From positions 1,811,035 to 1,875,034 of the forward strand of contig CM055753.1 in assembly GCA_029465975.1 (NCBI GenBank): a stretch of 64,000 nt of DNA. The letters run 5' to 3'. Position numbers and translations under genes: made by a program. The notes under the pieces are model-generated. The model did not search any database and was not told where the DNA came from. It saw nothing but the letters and a program-made list of their open reading frames with translations. The first letter of the stretch is position 1. The number at the start of each line of letters is the position of its first letter. This stretch comes from Dallia pectoralis (lineage: Eukaryota; Chordata; Actinopteri; Esociformes; Umbridae). Positions 1 through 13,025 of this stretch are shown piece by piece.

Positions 1-934
1 CAGGTAGAGAGGACAAGTAGAAGAGGAGAGGACGACACCATTTGCTAAGCGGGGGTGTTTTCATTTTCATCCTTAACACATACATTTTAAACCACAAACT
101 ACGGAGTAGGTTTTGGACATTATTTAACCATGTCAAAGACGAATAAAAATGTTAGAATTTATCATTCCCAATTTTTAGAGGTGCTGAGCTGCTTTTTAGG
201 GGTGCTTCAGCCTCGCCTTTGGTTAAAGCTAAAAAAAACGTATTTTAACATCCACAAGAGATCCATTCAATGTTTGGAAAAGATGCCTCATCAATGGAAT
301 AAAAAACTTTAATTTGCTTTGCTCTTTTGGTAGCTCTTTCCTGCTATTTACAAATGGGTAATAGGCCTCTACACAGATTAGGCTTTATTATGATTAGATT
401 TTGACAGAGCTATCCTTCTGAGACATTTTGAATAAACACTATGTTTTCTGTATATAATTTCTCTCCAAATTTGCAGCAATGTTCTGTTAATTAGATTGTT
501 AAAGAATAGTGCATCTTTATTGCGGCGTGAATTGTTGATATTGGAAAGGTCATCAGGCGCGAATGAGTTGATTAGATTAGCTATGGAAGAGCGGAAGGAT
601 GAGGCCAATGGGCGTACACCCATTATAGGTTATATCTCTCCACATCAAGCCATCTCTCTCAATGGGAAGCAGAACAAAACAAACATTCTCTCTACATGTT
701 TAGCAATCAATTAGATGAACATGTGGCGATTTGAGTTTACTGACCCAATTTCTGTTACATTGGCCATTGTCTTCTTAAACATGCAAAAGCAGCAGTCGCA
801 TTCTTCTTATAAATGTTATTTGTTCACATTTTATTTTGATCATGATGTAGGCTACATCAAGGTAGGCGATTTGGATATGTAGGTTAAGGTCTCAACCAAT
901 CAAATCTGTTTTTTTTTAAATGAAAAGCTAATAT
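1..934. other. intergenic, no gene seen
   Basis: AT-rich non-coding sequence far downstream of syngap1. The short open frames have no recognisable content. Confidence 0.5.
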
Positions 935-1273
935 TGTAGCGTTGCGGAGAAACAGACCACTTCACGAGACACAAATAGGCAGAGACTACCGTTCGGTTTG
1001 ATAGCTCCGTGAGCCCAGATGTATTTCCTCGTGCTCAAACACGACAGCTACCCCGTGGTTGAGATGTCCGCCGAAAACAAAACACACTAACTAGCTTGGT
1101 GAATGAACCAGAACAGAACCGCACTCCTAGTCACCCAGTAGCAGGCTCCTTTACCCCTTTCTGTAACTCCCGCCCCCTTAACCTGTCCCCCAATACCTGA
1201 CTAGGATAGACATCTCCCCTAATTAACCAATCAAACACTTAACCAGCGTAAACCAAACCCCCCCAGCGTTACA
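935..1273. mobile_element. solo LTR (339 bp) with 4-bp target duplication
   Basis: Begins TGTAGCGTTG and ends CAGCGTTACA, so the TG...CA termini are imperfect inverted repeats (TGTARCG/CGTTACA). It is flanked on both sides by ATAT (931-934 and 1274-1277). No internal retroviral-type genes lie next to it, as expected after LTR-LTR recombination. Superfamily not determined. Confidence 0.75.
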
Positions 1274-2064
1274 ATATGTTATTATACAAATTGCCTACAA
1301 TATCTAAAACAAAAGCATTTTGTTTAGTTAAAATCCTGTCTGTTTTGTCTGTACTTTTCTTCAAGTCTCAATTTCAAATATGTCATGGTAAAATAGTAGA
1401 GTACCCAGCTGTCTGAAAACAAAATGCAAAAATATACTGTTGCCAGGATCTTAAAACAATGATTTTTAGGACATTTTATGTCAGTTGTCATGCTTTATAT
1501 ATAGTTAAAATTTTCCAACCGACATTTCATATGAATTCTTTTTAATTTCACACACTATATAACAAGAGGACAGGAGACCTTTAAGCACCTTAATGGTCCT
1601 TTTTGGGGGACAGGGTTGCCTGGGCATATCAATGCTTGTTCTCAACCCAATTAGTAGCTGCTGCCCCGTGTTGCCCAAATTGGGGAACCTATTTATCCAC
1701 TGTGTGTATCGTTTCTGGAGTTACAGTGAGATATGAGATGTGTGAAAAAAATAGACCAAGATAAATCATGTTTTTCACCTGTAATGTGACCTATAATGTG
1801 AACAATTCAATTGACAAACAAACGGAAGTCTTTGAGGGGGGGAAAACGTACAATAAACCTTGCATAAGTGTACACCCTCCAATAACTGGGGGAGCGGCTG
1901 TGTCCAGAATTAACCAATCACAATTAAACGTATGTTAAGTCATTACACACCTGTCATAATTTAAAGTGACTCTGATTAATCACAAAATAAAGATCAGCTG
2001 TTCCAGTAAAATGTTCCAGATTTTTTCTTAGTAGAATCTCAGAGCAAAATAAATGGTCCACAGA
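1274..2064. other. intergenic, nothing recognised
   Basis: AT-rich sequence between the solo LTR and the LINE fragment. No coding or repeat signature recognised. Confidence 0.4.
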
Positions 2065-2755
2065 GAGATTCCAAAGCACCAGAGGGATCTCAAGTGTTGA
2101 AAGATATCACTCAGGAGATGAGTACAGAAATCTATATTTGTCAATCTATAAATAATTGTACATTTCACCTCTATGCCGATGATACTATTCTGTACGCTTG
2201 TGCTCCAACAATCAATGCTGCTTTGGCCAGTTTACAGTCTGACTTCAATGCAATGCAGGTAGCACTAAACATTAAAGTTTGAGCTTAATACTAGTAAAAC
2301 CAAATACATGTTGTTCTTAAAACCCCGCCAGATGATCTCACCAGATTTACAGTTTTAGTCATTGGATGGTTCTGTAATAGAACATGATCCTTCATACAAT
2401 TCCCTTTGCAATTTGGATTGACCGTGACCTTTAAGTTAAGAAACATATCAACAAACGTGTTAATAAGCTTAAGTGTAAAGTGGGTTTCCTCTACAGAAAC
2501 AATCTTGCTTCTCCTTGGTAAACAGGAGACACATTGTTCTGCCAACTTTCATGTCTGTACTTGGGGACATGATTTACCATAGTGCCTCTGCTTCTACTCT
2601 GAAACTGCTTGACGCTGTTTACCATTGTGCCCTGTGTTTTATTACTTCATATAGTTACAATACACATCACTGCATCTTATATAAAAGAAAGTTGAAAGTT
2701 GTCTGGACCTCCTTAAAAGTGCGTAGATCATTATTCTGTTTTTGTTTACACAAAA
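2065..2755 (+). pseudogene. non-LTR retrotransposon (LINE) reverse transcriptase remnant
   Basis: Translated in pieces, it shows APEGSQV (degenerate form of the PQGS motif), then FHLYADDTILYACAP with the catalytic YADD box, then after a frameshift ELNTSKTKYMLF, a degenerate YLGIWID-like region (CNLDxPxT), and finally RRHIVLPTFMSVL...ASASTLKLLDAVYHCALCF. This order is that of the palm and thumb of teleost LINE reverse transcriptases (Rex/CR1/L2-like). There are several frameshifts and stops, no endonuclease domain and no intact 3' tail, so it is a dead 5'-truncated copy. Confidence 0.8.
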
Positions 2756-3213
2756 AAGGGAGAAAGAGGAGAGGGCGGGCAATCGCGGGGGCGGTGGCTT
2801 AGCCGGAGGTCGACTAATGTCTCTAGTCCAGCCCAGAGGCAGCCCGGCTCTGATGTTCGGTACTTTGCAGCTCGAGCCAAACCCTCCACCACTGGAGACT
2901 GGTTCTCCAGGCCTTCAGGTGGTCTCTGGGTCCTGGAGGTTGGTGGCTGGAAGGGGTCACCATCAGGCTGGCGCTGGATGTTTGGCTGCAGCTCCGAGGC
3001 TCTTGCTGGCCCTGGCTGCAGTCCCGGAGCAGTGGGTGGCTGTTGTGGCGGCACCAGGGCTCCCTGAGCACCTCGTTAGCTCCCCCCAAAAAACTATTTT
3101 GGGACGCTTCCGGGATGCCCTCTTGCCTTCTCTATGGAAAAACCGTGGACCCGATGTAACCGGCCCTGAATGTCGCACAGGTGGTGAATATACAGCCTAC
3201 CGCCAGAGACGTA
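2756..3213. other. GC-rich block of unknown origin
   Basis: A CpG-containing, GC-rich block between the LINE end and the 36-bp array. Open frames run through it on both strands, but none has recognisable domains. It may be part of a mobile element together with the array. Confidence 0.35.
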
Positions 3214-3837
3214 CCCACCGCTCCTGTGGTGTCTCCGTCCTACTCCACTCCCACCGCTCCTGTGGTGTCTCCGTCCTACTCCACTCCCACCGCTCCTGTG
3301 GTGTCTCCGTCCTACTCCACTCCCACCGCTCCTGTGGTGTCTCCGTCCTACTCCACTCCCACCGCTCCTGTGGTGTCTCCGTCCTACTCCACTCCCACCG
3401 CTCCTGTGGTGTCTCTGGTCTACTCCACTCCCACCGCTCCTGTGGTGTCTCTGGTCTACTCCACTCCCACCGCTCCTGTGGTGTCTCCGTCCTACTCCAC
3501 TCCCACCGCTCCTGTGGTGTCTCCGTCCTACTCCACTCCCACCGCTCCTGTGGTGTCTCTGGTCTACTCCACTCCCACCGCTCCTGTGGTGTCTCCGTCC
3601 TACTCCACTCCCACCGCTCCTGTGGTTTCTCCGGCCTACTCCACTCCCACCGCTCCAGTGGTGTCTCCGTCCTACTCCACTCCCACCGCTCCTGTGGTTT
3701 CTCCGGCCTACTCCACTCCCACCGCTCCAGTGGTGTCTCCGTCCTACTCCACTCCCACCGCTCCTGTGGTTTCTCCGGCCTACTCCACTCCCACCGCTCC
3801 AGTGGTGTCTCCGTCCTACTCCACTCCCACCGCTCCG
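3214..3837 (+). repeat. 36-bp minisatellite, about 17 copies
   Basis: Unit starts CACCGCTCCTGTGGTGTCTC; one frame gives the 12-residue unit TAPVVSPSYSTP. Variants are SLVY, SPSY and SPAY. The distal part alternates SPAY and SPSY units, a 72-bp higher-order repeat repeated three times. Because 36 is divisible by 3, the array stays open in several frames on both strands. Confidence 0.95.
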
Positions 3838-3944
3838 TGGGGCGACGGTGAGCTTCATCCTTTGGGGCGCTATAGCTTGCCCCCCCGAGGATCCACTCAC
3901 CGTCCGGCCCTGCTGGCTATTTGGTTGGCATAGCATTCCGTCAC

Positions 3945-4330
3945 AACCGTAGGATGTAGTGCCGTTGAAAGCCATTTGCAGAGCCATGTAATTCGTTTAG
4001 CGGACAGGTTTATTAAATACACGAAGTAAAACAAACCGTAAACGGCGAAAACACTAAACTGTGGTAATGAAATGAAAATGTGCATATAGGGACTTAAACA
4101 AACACATTCCAATAAGAGCAGTAGATCGACACACTCACCTCTAAACACTACGTGACATGGAACAATGCTAAGCAAAGTGGATAACTTGCTAGCAACCCTT
4201 TATAGCCCAACTAATGACCCGGTTAACTAATTCCCAACAGCTGTGAACAGACGTAAACAACCCCATGAGAGACTCGTGCACCAACATAATAGTCCCAAAA
4301 GAGGGCTGTGCACAGGAGATGTCCTCGCAA
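3945..4330 (-). mobile_element. possible LTR-like remnant, minus orientation
   Basis: On the minus strand a TATA-like GGGCTATAAAGGG (about 4196-4208) is followed about 190 bases later by AATAAA (about 4008-4015), the spacing of an LTR U3-R region. No clean termini or target duplication were found, so this is tentative. Confidence 0.3.
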
Positions 4331-6218
4331 TCTGACAGATTTGGAGCAATCAAAGAACAGTGGACAGACATTGCCATGTCAAGATGTGCCATGCCAATAG
4401 ACACCTACCCAAAAATACTTGAGTGCTGTAATATAATCAAGAGGTGCTTCAACAAAATATTAGTTCATGGGTGTGCACACTTATGCATCCAGGTTATTGT
4501 AAAGTTTTTATTTAAAAACTGTCGCCCTCAAAGGTTTCAGTTTGTATTTCAATTGCATTGTTTCACGCTCGAGGTCATATTAAAGATGGAAAACAGTTCT
4601 GACAGGATTGATCTTTGTCTCTTTTGTTCGCATCACCCAAACCTGTGTGTGTAGACTTAATATATCCACTGTATGTTGAAGAGAAGCTCAGCACCAGCGT
4701 CTTCATTCCAACACCACCATAACACAGTACGGTCATACACACAACAATCTCCTACCTGCTGACTGCCGATCATCTCAAACATAGCATACAACTTTACGTT
4801 AGCTTGTATTCAATTAAATCTTGTATACCTAAGCAATAAGGCATGAGCGGGGCAATATACCACCGGTAAATTATCTTTTGCCGTTAAAGCTGCACAAATA
4901 GTTATGTGATGTCATACTTTTGTGTTACAGTCTCATATAACATATCTATCAGCCAATCAGCATACAGCTCTAAATGTACAGTATTTTCTATGCCACAGTG
5001 TACCTGACAGAACACACAAAGCATGTGGTAGGATAGGGATATATCTATTTATTAATTTGTTTGCTTATTTAAATCTCCAGACATGTAACACCGGAAAAAT
5101 AGAAACTTCCCCCTTATTCACATAAATGCAATTGCTATTGAATAATTAAATATCAATAAAATCATTGTAATAGTAATAATAATTACAAGAACCATTACCA
5201 TCATGAGACTATTAACATTCATATGAAATCTCCATAAAATGTTGATAAATATGTTTTTAATTGACCTACAGTACGCCCACATGACGCCTGCGTACAGATA
5301 TCCGTGACATTCCCTAATGTCTATCAAAAGTTTGACATTAGGAGGGTGAGTTGAGGGGTTATGGCTTCTCAGGGGGCATCGTTAACTTTAAGGGAATAGA
5401 CAACTAGAGAAAGGCCCTATCATAAGGGTATAGCATCAATGGGGAAGGCAAAACACGGAAATTTATTACAGGAATGGCTAAGAGAAAAGGCATTATATCA
5501 TACAGTATGTCACCCATTTTAATGAACAGTTAGGTAGTTTAAATATGACAGATAACGGATTTGGTTGCTTGGATTGACAGATCTACTCATGCACTAGGAG
5601 TAGAATACATGAGATGTTGCACAGCGGCCGAGAATGATTTACGTTTATACCTTGACATATTTGTATATATTGGCTAAATCAATATATGGCAATTCATTCC
5701 TCGCGACTACAGCAAACAATTCTCTTGTATTTTGGCCACTTGGTTTTTGCGAAGTGCTTGAGAAGTTGATCTGAGGCTTTTGTAGGTGAGAAAAAAAACT
5801 GACCCCAAAGGGGCTGTGTGGCGTTGGTGTTTATAATATCAGAACAGAGGCACAGTATCACATTTTAATATATTGCACCTGTATCTATGAAAAGCATAAT
5901 CTTAAGTGCAGTCTACTTAAATCTCGACTATCTCAAACATTTACTACAAAATCAACTTACCATAATGTCTACCAATAAAACTAAAAGGTTTTATATGTAA
6001 ATGTAACTTGATATATCTATGAAAATGTATTTTTCAAAGCAGGAGTTGAAATTAAATAGATTAAAGCAGGAATCTGTGATGTCAACTGCCTCAATTTATA
6101 TACAGAAATAACTAACACATTCAGTTTGACCAAAAGGGAAAAATACAATGTACATAAAGGTCTGTTTGATTCATTTGATAGTGTTGGCATGTGCGTCTGC
6201 GTGAAAGGGTGCAATACG

Positions 6219-6255
6219 GGTGTGTGTGTGTGTGTGTGTCTATGTGTGTGTGTAG
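6219..6255. repeat. (GT)n microsatellite
   Basis: Interrupted TG dinucleotide run. Confidence 0.85.
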
Positions 6256-6548
6256 ACCAGGGTGGTGTGTATATGTATGGGTGAAAAACGAAATATCGAT
6301 GTTGGTTTTTCCTCGAGTTGGAGGAGCCAGGAGAGGCCAACACACAGCGAGTACATGGGTTCTGTTCCTATGTGCAGCCATGTTTGTGTAGCGCCTCTCG
6401 TCCCTGCCGTTCTGAGGTGTATTTGTATCCCGTTTTTGTCTCCGGGAACAATTCTTCACACATACGTACACACACACATACGGTACAAAGCAACCATGTA
6501 CATGGAACCCTTTTCTTATACACACATTCGTCTCTTATATATATTTTT

Positions 6549-6571
6549 ATATATATATATATATATATATA
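6549..6571. repeat. (AT)n microsatellite
   Basis: Uninterrupted AT dinucleotide run. Confidence 0.9.
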
Positions 6572-8593
6572 CTGTATATTATACGCAAAAAGAAAAACAA
6601 ACACCCATTCACTAATTTAGACATTCAGTATTCACTCTATCTGATGATTGTTCGACCATCCCCCCAGGCACCTGCACGAGTCCAACGTGAGAGTGGAGTC
6701 AATAAAACTGGGACGGGTCACGCATGCCAATAGTTGGGTCCCTGGCCCTCAGCCAAACAGTAGCTCTGTAGCTGAGCACCACTTAAGGAAGCGTCATTCC
6801 TCCTCTACCTAGTGCAGATTGATATTATGGCCGCAAGAGGGCAGTGTGTTCCTGACTTTCATAAGCAGTGGGGCGGGGCCAAAAAACAAAACGCCCCTTT
6901 AATCTCCAGGAGAACCCGATATGTAGAAAAGCAAAATGGTCCAGCAAAATTGTCCACAACAAGGTAAAGAAACCAAAACGGGATATCATTTTGAATTAAC
7001 GAACACCACGAACGTCCAGGGGAGTACTTCATATCATCAAGAAATGTACATAGGAAAAGTGAAACAATGTCTGTATGTCCAAGCTCTTTCATTCCTTAAA
7101 TGGATCCAGACGTTAAAATCGAGACCGGTGGTTCTGCAGTTGTGAAACAAAGGGGTGTGCATATTTCTGTATTTTCCTTTGGGGCAGAAAGCAGATCAGA
7201 AAGAGGAGGAAACAATTTGGCCAGAAGCATAGTGATGTCCAAGGCAGTACAGATATCTAGCCTGAGAACAAGGGCAGTATTGGCATTAAGCTTTCATTTC
7301 ATTCAACATCTGTGATGAGAGGGGGGCATCGGTTTGACATTAGCCGCACATAATTGTAAGGATAGCCATTGACAGGATTACATGCCTGCTACACTGGGTA
7401 TGTGACAGGCTTGTGGACGCTGTCTGTATTTCCAAGAAACACTACACATTCACCCCAGGTTACAGCAAAAATATGGAAAACTGGAACCTGGGGACCTGCG
7501 TTTGATGTATAATAACATTTGGGTGTTTCGATTTTATGTTAAACATAAACAATACACATAAAAAGTTACAATAATAATAATAGGCCTTTTAATCTATTTT
7601 ATTCACCAATGAAATATGGCCGTCTTCATTTAACCGCACTTATTATTTCTGAAAGAAATCATCAATTCTACGAATTTCAATCCTCAGCTGACAGTTTCCC
7701 AGAATATAAATGTTAGGTTATACTGTACTAGGTAGTTCTAGGTAGTTCTATTTATTTGTCAGCAGTTAAGCATCTTGCTTAGTATCTGCACAAAGTTAAA
7801 CTTTTCGTAATTTTGATCTGTAACATTACTCTCAGGTTGAGTTGTACTGAACATAAAATGTTTCGTGGCATTTACTACAGTGGTCACAGGCCTGCCCACC
7901 ACCATCCAAAAATTGTTGTGTTTAGCAAACTGAACTATATTGCTGCCGATTTCCTTTCCCTTGTTCTACACGTTGAATATATTGTATACATTTTGTGTGT
8001 ATTGCGAGCAATTTAGTTCTGGGAGAACCTGGTTTATGGTACCTGAAATGCATAATGTTTTTTTTTTCAGAATCCTTGAAATTTTGTATAGACAGTAGCT
8101 GGGCATCAAGTTGTCCCCCATCTGAGTCAATGCAGTCACACAGTCTAATATACATTATGCTAATACAAAGACAATCCGTTGGTGTAGATAAATGTCTTCA
8201 GTAAACACAGTTATTTTAGTATTACTTCTTATTTCCGTAGGCCCTGTAACAATATAAAAACGTTTTAGTGTATTGTATGTATGTACCATAAATGACTGAA
8301 TTACAATATCTTGTTATGGCAAAATTGCAAAACAATTCAATTAAATAGCATATGACGTTTTGTGTAACTACAGGTTAATTAGCGCAATGGTAACTTTTTT
8401 AAATGCTCATGCTTTTATTTTTTGGGTAAATTCAAAGTTAAAATTCCTATGAACTCAAGATTAGCTTTTAGGTGGTTATGATTAATCACTATTAACAATA
8501 TGGACTAGCATTTACACAAATATATACATTTCTTTGCATCATTGCCAGTCTGGTTTTGTTGTAACACGTTCAAATTGGAAAATAGAGCTAAAA

Positions 8594-8924
8594 CTTACTA
8601 TGCATACTATTTAGTATGCCAGATTAGTAAGGCAGCAGATTACTATGTCACAAAATATAATATGCTGAAAAAAGTGTCAAAAGTGTCTGGATGGTCTACT
8701 ATTTCTGGGAGACTAGCAATATAGGTGACATAACTGTAAAGTGAAGACTTGTGAAAAAAAAATGAATTGTGCAAACCCATTTTACTGCGTAAGGAGTACC
8801 CCCCCCCCCAGAAATAATAAACCATCCAGGCACTTCTGGCATACTATTTCCAGCATACTATGTCTTGGGACATGCTAATCTGCCGCCATACTAATCTAGC
8901 ACACTATTTAGTATGCATAGTAAG
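8594..8924. mobile_element. MITE with about 48-bp terminal inverted repeats
   Basis: The left end CTTACTATGCATACTATTTA continues to about 8642. It is matched by the reverse complement of 8876-8924 (CTTACTATGCATACTAAATA...), with conserved AGATTAGTA and GGCRGCAGATTA blocks. The 330-bp length, TIRs and lack of coding capacity fit a non-autonomous DNA transposon; superfamily undecided. Confidence 0.75.
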
Positions 8925-11820
8925 CTTATTTGAGCCACAGACTCCAGTGTAGCAGATGCCAGAGTGTTCCCCTAAAGTCTCTCTCTCTTTTATTCCCAGT
9001 GAGTTTGATTACATGCACACAATAATACAGCTATTGAGGAGTTATTAGATTAATATGCTAGTTCTTAGTTAACTTAAAACGCTTTATATATATTTTTTTT
9101 CTATGATTAAATTCTTATTAAAATAGGTTGTCTCGTGCTTCTCAAAAACAGAATTGATATTTCTTGATTTTGAGTTTGGTCAAATAATGTTTTCTTATTT
9201 CGAAGATTAACATTTTTCAGTGTTTGCAAACTTTCCAGATTTCAGGCATAATCCTGCGTTTGTAAGGTGTGGGAATTGGTAAAAACATCCACATGAACGA
9301 TCATCCAAATAGTTATTTACTTGTGGAAAGGCTGGCACACATATTTAATAAAGAAATATCCTAGAAAAATGTGTTCCTGGATACAGGAATTTGTTCCTGG
9401 ATACAGGTAGAAGGTGACATATATGCAGATGGAGACCTTTGCGACAAAATATTTTTAACCTCAAATTTGATAACATTTTGTTTATTTGTGCATAATCTAA
9501 ACATACTATCCTCCTCAGTTAGTCATAATTTACAAGTTTGATCTTGATGTTTTTGAATACATGGGACACAAATAAGCCCACAAATGACTTTATGATACTA
9601 TAATGTTTGTCTTTGCTTCTTGGTTCAAATGTGCTACCTTCACAAACAGTGGCCAGGCATAACAGACTGCATTTTGAATTGGAACATATTAGCTATACAG
9701 TAACATGCTATACATGATGTCAGAGTTCAGGCTGTGCAGTATTAAGTGTCGTAACAGTTTATGACAGTTATTTGGCCACTGTCTTCCTAAATTTATCGTT
9801 ATCTATATTTGGGAAAAAAGTGTACTTGGAGTAGTCTTGATATTTTATATCACCATGTTATAATAAATATAATAAATACATTGTTAGTTTCATAAACCAG
9901 GCCTCATTATTTTTATGACCTTTTCCATATCATAAAACTGGTCAAATGTGAAGTTGAGGTTTATGATTACTCTATTTGATGTAGTGTACAGTTACAAGGT
10001 GTCAAACGCTGCATTGTTCTAAACATAATGAGCACATATTGTGAAGAAAGCTAACCGAGGAACTCTATACACACCAACACTGCCACCTGTTTCTTGTAAA
10101 AGCCTTACACTGCAAATACCTTTATTCATAATTTAGCTAGACGTTGGCAAAATGACACACTTTCAAATGAATCCCACTTAATCTAGATTAGTATGTATAT
10201 TGGGAAGGATTTGGATGAGATAAACAACAACAGGAAATGAATGGTGGAGGCGCAGGGTTGTGTTACAGACTAAACAACAACAAGTGCATGTGCTCTAATT
10301 TGTTAATGGTACAGCTTGGAGAGAAGAAACAAAATAACCTTATAGTTGACTCTCCTTTCATTAAGAGTAATGCTTATCGCTAGCTGAATGCCGACAGAGT
10401 ATTTGCAGATTTTGTTATTAGCAAAAACATTTACCAAAAAATGTATAATTAACATGATAACAGAAATGTAATGTTTGGATTCAGTATTGGGCCAGGTGAA
10501 CTACTCTTTTAGTGTTTCCATAATCTCCAAATTGTTCCCTTTCTTGCTGCCATGTTATGTATTTCATATTTTGTATGTATGAACAATTTCAATGGATGTA
10601 TGCTCATTCCCAGAAGTGCAATTGGTAAAAGTCAATACAAACCTATTATTTAATATTTAATAGTATTCATGTTTTGTTTTGTTTCACTTATAACGCCATT
10701 GTTAATAGCTGGACATGTGGCTTGTCAGCCAGGTTATGAATTGATCCAACAAATATTTAGAACCTCAAATCCCAATATTCCCACTGGTTAATGAATACAG
10801 CATAAGGGGAAAGGTTGCAGTGTTTTCCTTCGTATAGTACTCTGAAGAACCTGTTAACATTCTCCAATAGTTCCAATAGTTTCAAAAGATTTCTCAAGAA
10901 AAGCAACGTCTGTTTTTTATACAGCATACATTAACTTTAAGTATGACCTAAATACCTCAGCATAAAAAGCCACAACCTGGGAGGAATGTTACAGTGGGAG
11001 ATTTGAGTCAACTGTCTCAGGGACAGAACGACAAAGCTTTGGACTTCGGCGCTATAGGGATTAGAATCAAGCCTGTCATACTCTACACAGATACCCTCAC
11101 CACCAAGCCACCATTACTTGGCCAATGGCCATAATCGCCTTCATATGATATTATTGGTGTGCATGTAAACAAACTCTGAATTGTGCTTTGTCCTACCTAT
11201 TGAAATGAAAACCACAGGTTCAATATTGCCACATTTCATCATTCTCGTATGAGTCAGTGCAACACACAGACAATGTAAACATCACTGCTCATATTGAGCT
11301 GATTGTCACCAGGGTCAAGACCTCCTCATGGTATTGCAGGGACAGAGAGAGAAGATGCATGGGGTAGATTGTGTTAGCGTGTGAAGGACCTTCCCTCCTG
11401 TGCATTTCCAAAAGCTCAGCATGTTGTGGGGCATTGAACAGATCTAAAGTAGCCAGGTACTGCACAACTCTTCTATGATTTGTCTTTGTCATTAGGCCTA
11501 GACGCATATCCAGTCTGGCCACACGTGATGTGCCAGTCAGGTTCCAGGGTGTCCTCCGTAACATGGTTGAATTGGCTGCGGAAATAGAAACAGAGAGAGA
11601 GAGAGAGAGAATGGGAAATTAGCCTTAAACGATTGCACTTTGTTGGTCAAAATATTGCTGCAAATAGCAGTGCTGGAACTCCATCTTAAGGCCCATTTGA
11701 ACATTATGAGGATACTAGGAAACAGGGAGGCTACCCAGGTCCAGTTGGCAGGATCCAGCACACAAGTCAATTAGGTGAGTCCTTAACGTTTTTATCTAAA
11801 TAAAGTTATAGAGATGTCTA
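8925..11820. other. intergenic, nothing firm
   Basis: AT-rich sequence. A 91-codon minus-strand frame at 11289-11564 has ordinary residue composition but no family I recognise and no splice support. Confidence 0.4.
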
Positions 11821-12528
11821 TACACTGATGAGCGAAAACATTATGACCACTCGCAGGTGAAGCAAATACTGTTATTCATCTCCGAACAAGGGCACATTTC
11901 AAGGACTGAGTGCATAAGCTGATGAACGAACGATCGGTTATTGCAGTCAAGACCTGAGCGACTTTGACACGGGCCAGATCATTATGGGGGGGGGACATGC
12001 CGCTGGAGGGAGTGTGATGCTCTGGCTATATGTTCTGCTAAGAAACCCTGAGTCAGAGCATTCATGGGGACGTCATTTTGCCTCCTTTCAAAACATGACA
12101 TCACATGATGGGAGTGGCCTCCTTCAGCAGGATAATGTACCCAGCCACACATTGTTTAGGAGTGGTTTGAGGAAGACGATGAAGAGTTCATGGAGTGGCT
12201 CTGACTTCCACATTGCCAATTGAACATCTGTTGGATGTGCAGGACCAACAAGTCCAGGCCACGGCAGCTCCACCTCACATCTGTTGGATGTGCAGGACCA
12301 ACAAGTCCAGGCCACGGCAGCTCCACCTCACATCTGTTGGATGTGCAGGACCAACAAGTCCAGGCATGGCAGCTCCACCTCACAACTTACTGGACCTGAA
12401 GCATCGGCTGCTGTTGCCTTGGTGCCAGAGACCAAAGAACACCCTCAGGGGTCTTGTAGAGTTTTGGCGGCACGCGGAGGATTAACAGCATATCAGGCAT
12501 AGATCAAAATATTTTGGCTCATCAGTGA
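11821..12528 (+). mobile_element. Tc1-like transposon remnant 1, internally deleted
   Basis: The left terminus TACACTGATGAGCGAAAACA with the ATTATGACCAC motif and right terminus TTTGGCTCATCAGTGA form degenerate TIRs of a common fish Tc1 family. Internal pieces translate to GSVMLWLYVLLRNPES and LLQQDNVPSHT (from the transposase catalytic D region). The 5' half of the transposase is deleted. A 53-bp piece near the 3' end is triplicated (12225-12383). Confidence 0.85.
12225..12383 (+). repeat. 53-bp tandem triplication inside the Tc1 remnant
   Basis: Three copies start CATCTGTTGGATGTGCAGGA at 12225, 12278 and 12331. The first two are identical and the third has a small deletion. In the ancestral transposon this sequence is single-copy. 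Confidence 0.95.
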
Positions 12529-13025
12529 ATACAATGCTTATATATGTTATATATCTGTCCAACAAATACATTTTGATGAACAAATGGAATGAGGAAAAGG
12601 TCTATGTGTAGATCTCCATTAGCTAGATGCCTTCTCTACGCCCTGAGTAGAACATTCTGATGAGGAACCAATAAAGAGTGACAAAAAAGCGTTCGCAATC
12701 CAGACATTTCTAACAATCTACCGCACAACTGATTGATGCTCATAGAAACTAAATAGCCAACATTATTTTATCTACAAGACGAGTTAAGTGGGCAGCAATT
12801 ATCATCGTTTCAAAGACCTTCGATAATGCGTGAAGCTGGCAATGAGTCCATCGGTCTAATGTGCAATGCATCTGCCATCTGGTAATCTATGTGTCAATGT
12901 TGTCATTAAAACTGTCCCTATCAAATAAATACATGGTCATTTGGAACAACCGGCCAAAAAGGAAATATATTGCCACGACAATGCTCTTCTATCAACTGAA
13001 TTGTTTCAGTAATCACATTTCGTTA
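12529..13025. other. syngap1: syngap1 3' flank / probable 3' UTR start
   Basis: Sequence directly after the stop codon on the minus strand. It is expected to be transcribed as 3' UTR, but I see no minus-strand AATAAA signal here, so the transcript end is not located. Confidence 0.4.

Larger units (their letters stand above)
4331..8593. other. downstream/intergenic region with microsatellites only
   Basis: No gene recognised. Contains a GT microsatellite (6219-6255) and an AT microsatellite (6549-6571). The stretch 6120-7320 is not obviously repetitive and could include distal 3' UTR or conserved non-coding sequence, but nothing in it proves that. Confidence 0.4.

Noticed and set aside
11289..11564. 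91-codon minus-strand frame with ordinary amino-acid composition
   Set aside because: No recognisable family, no splice context and no neighbours supporting a gene.
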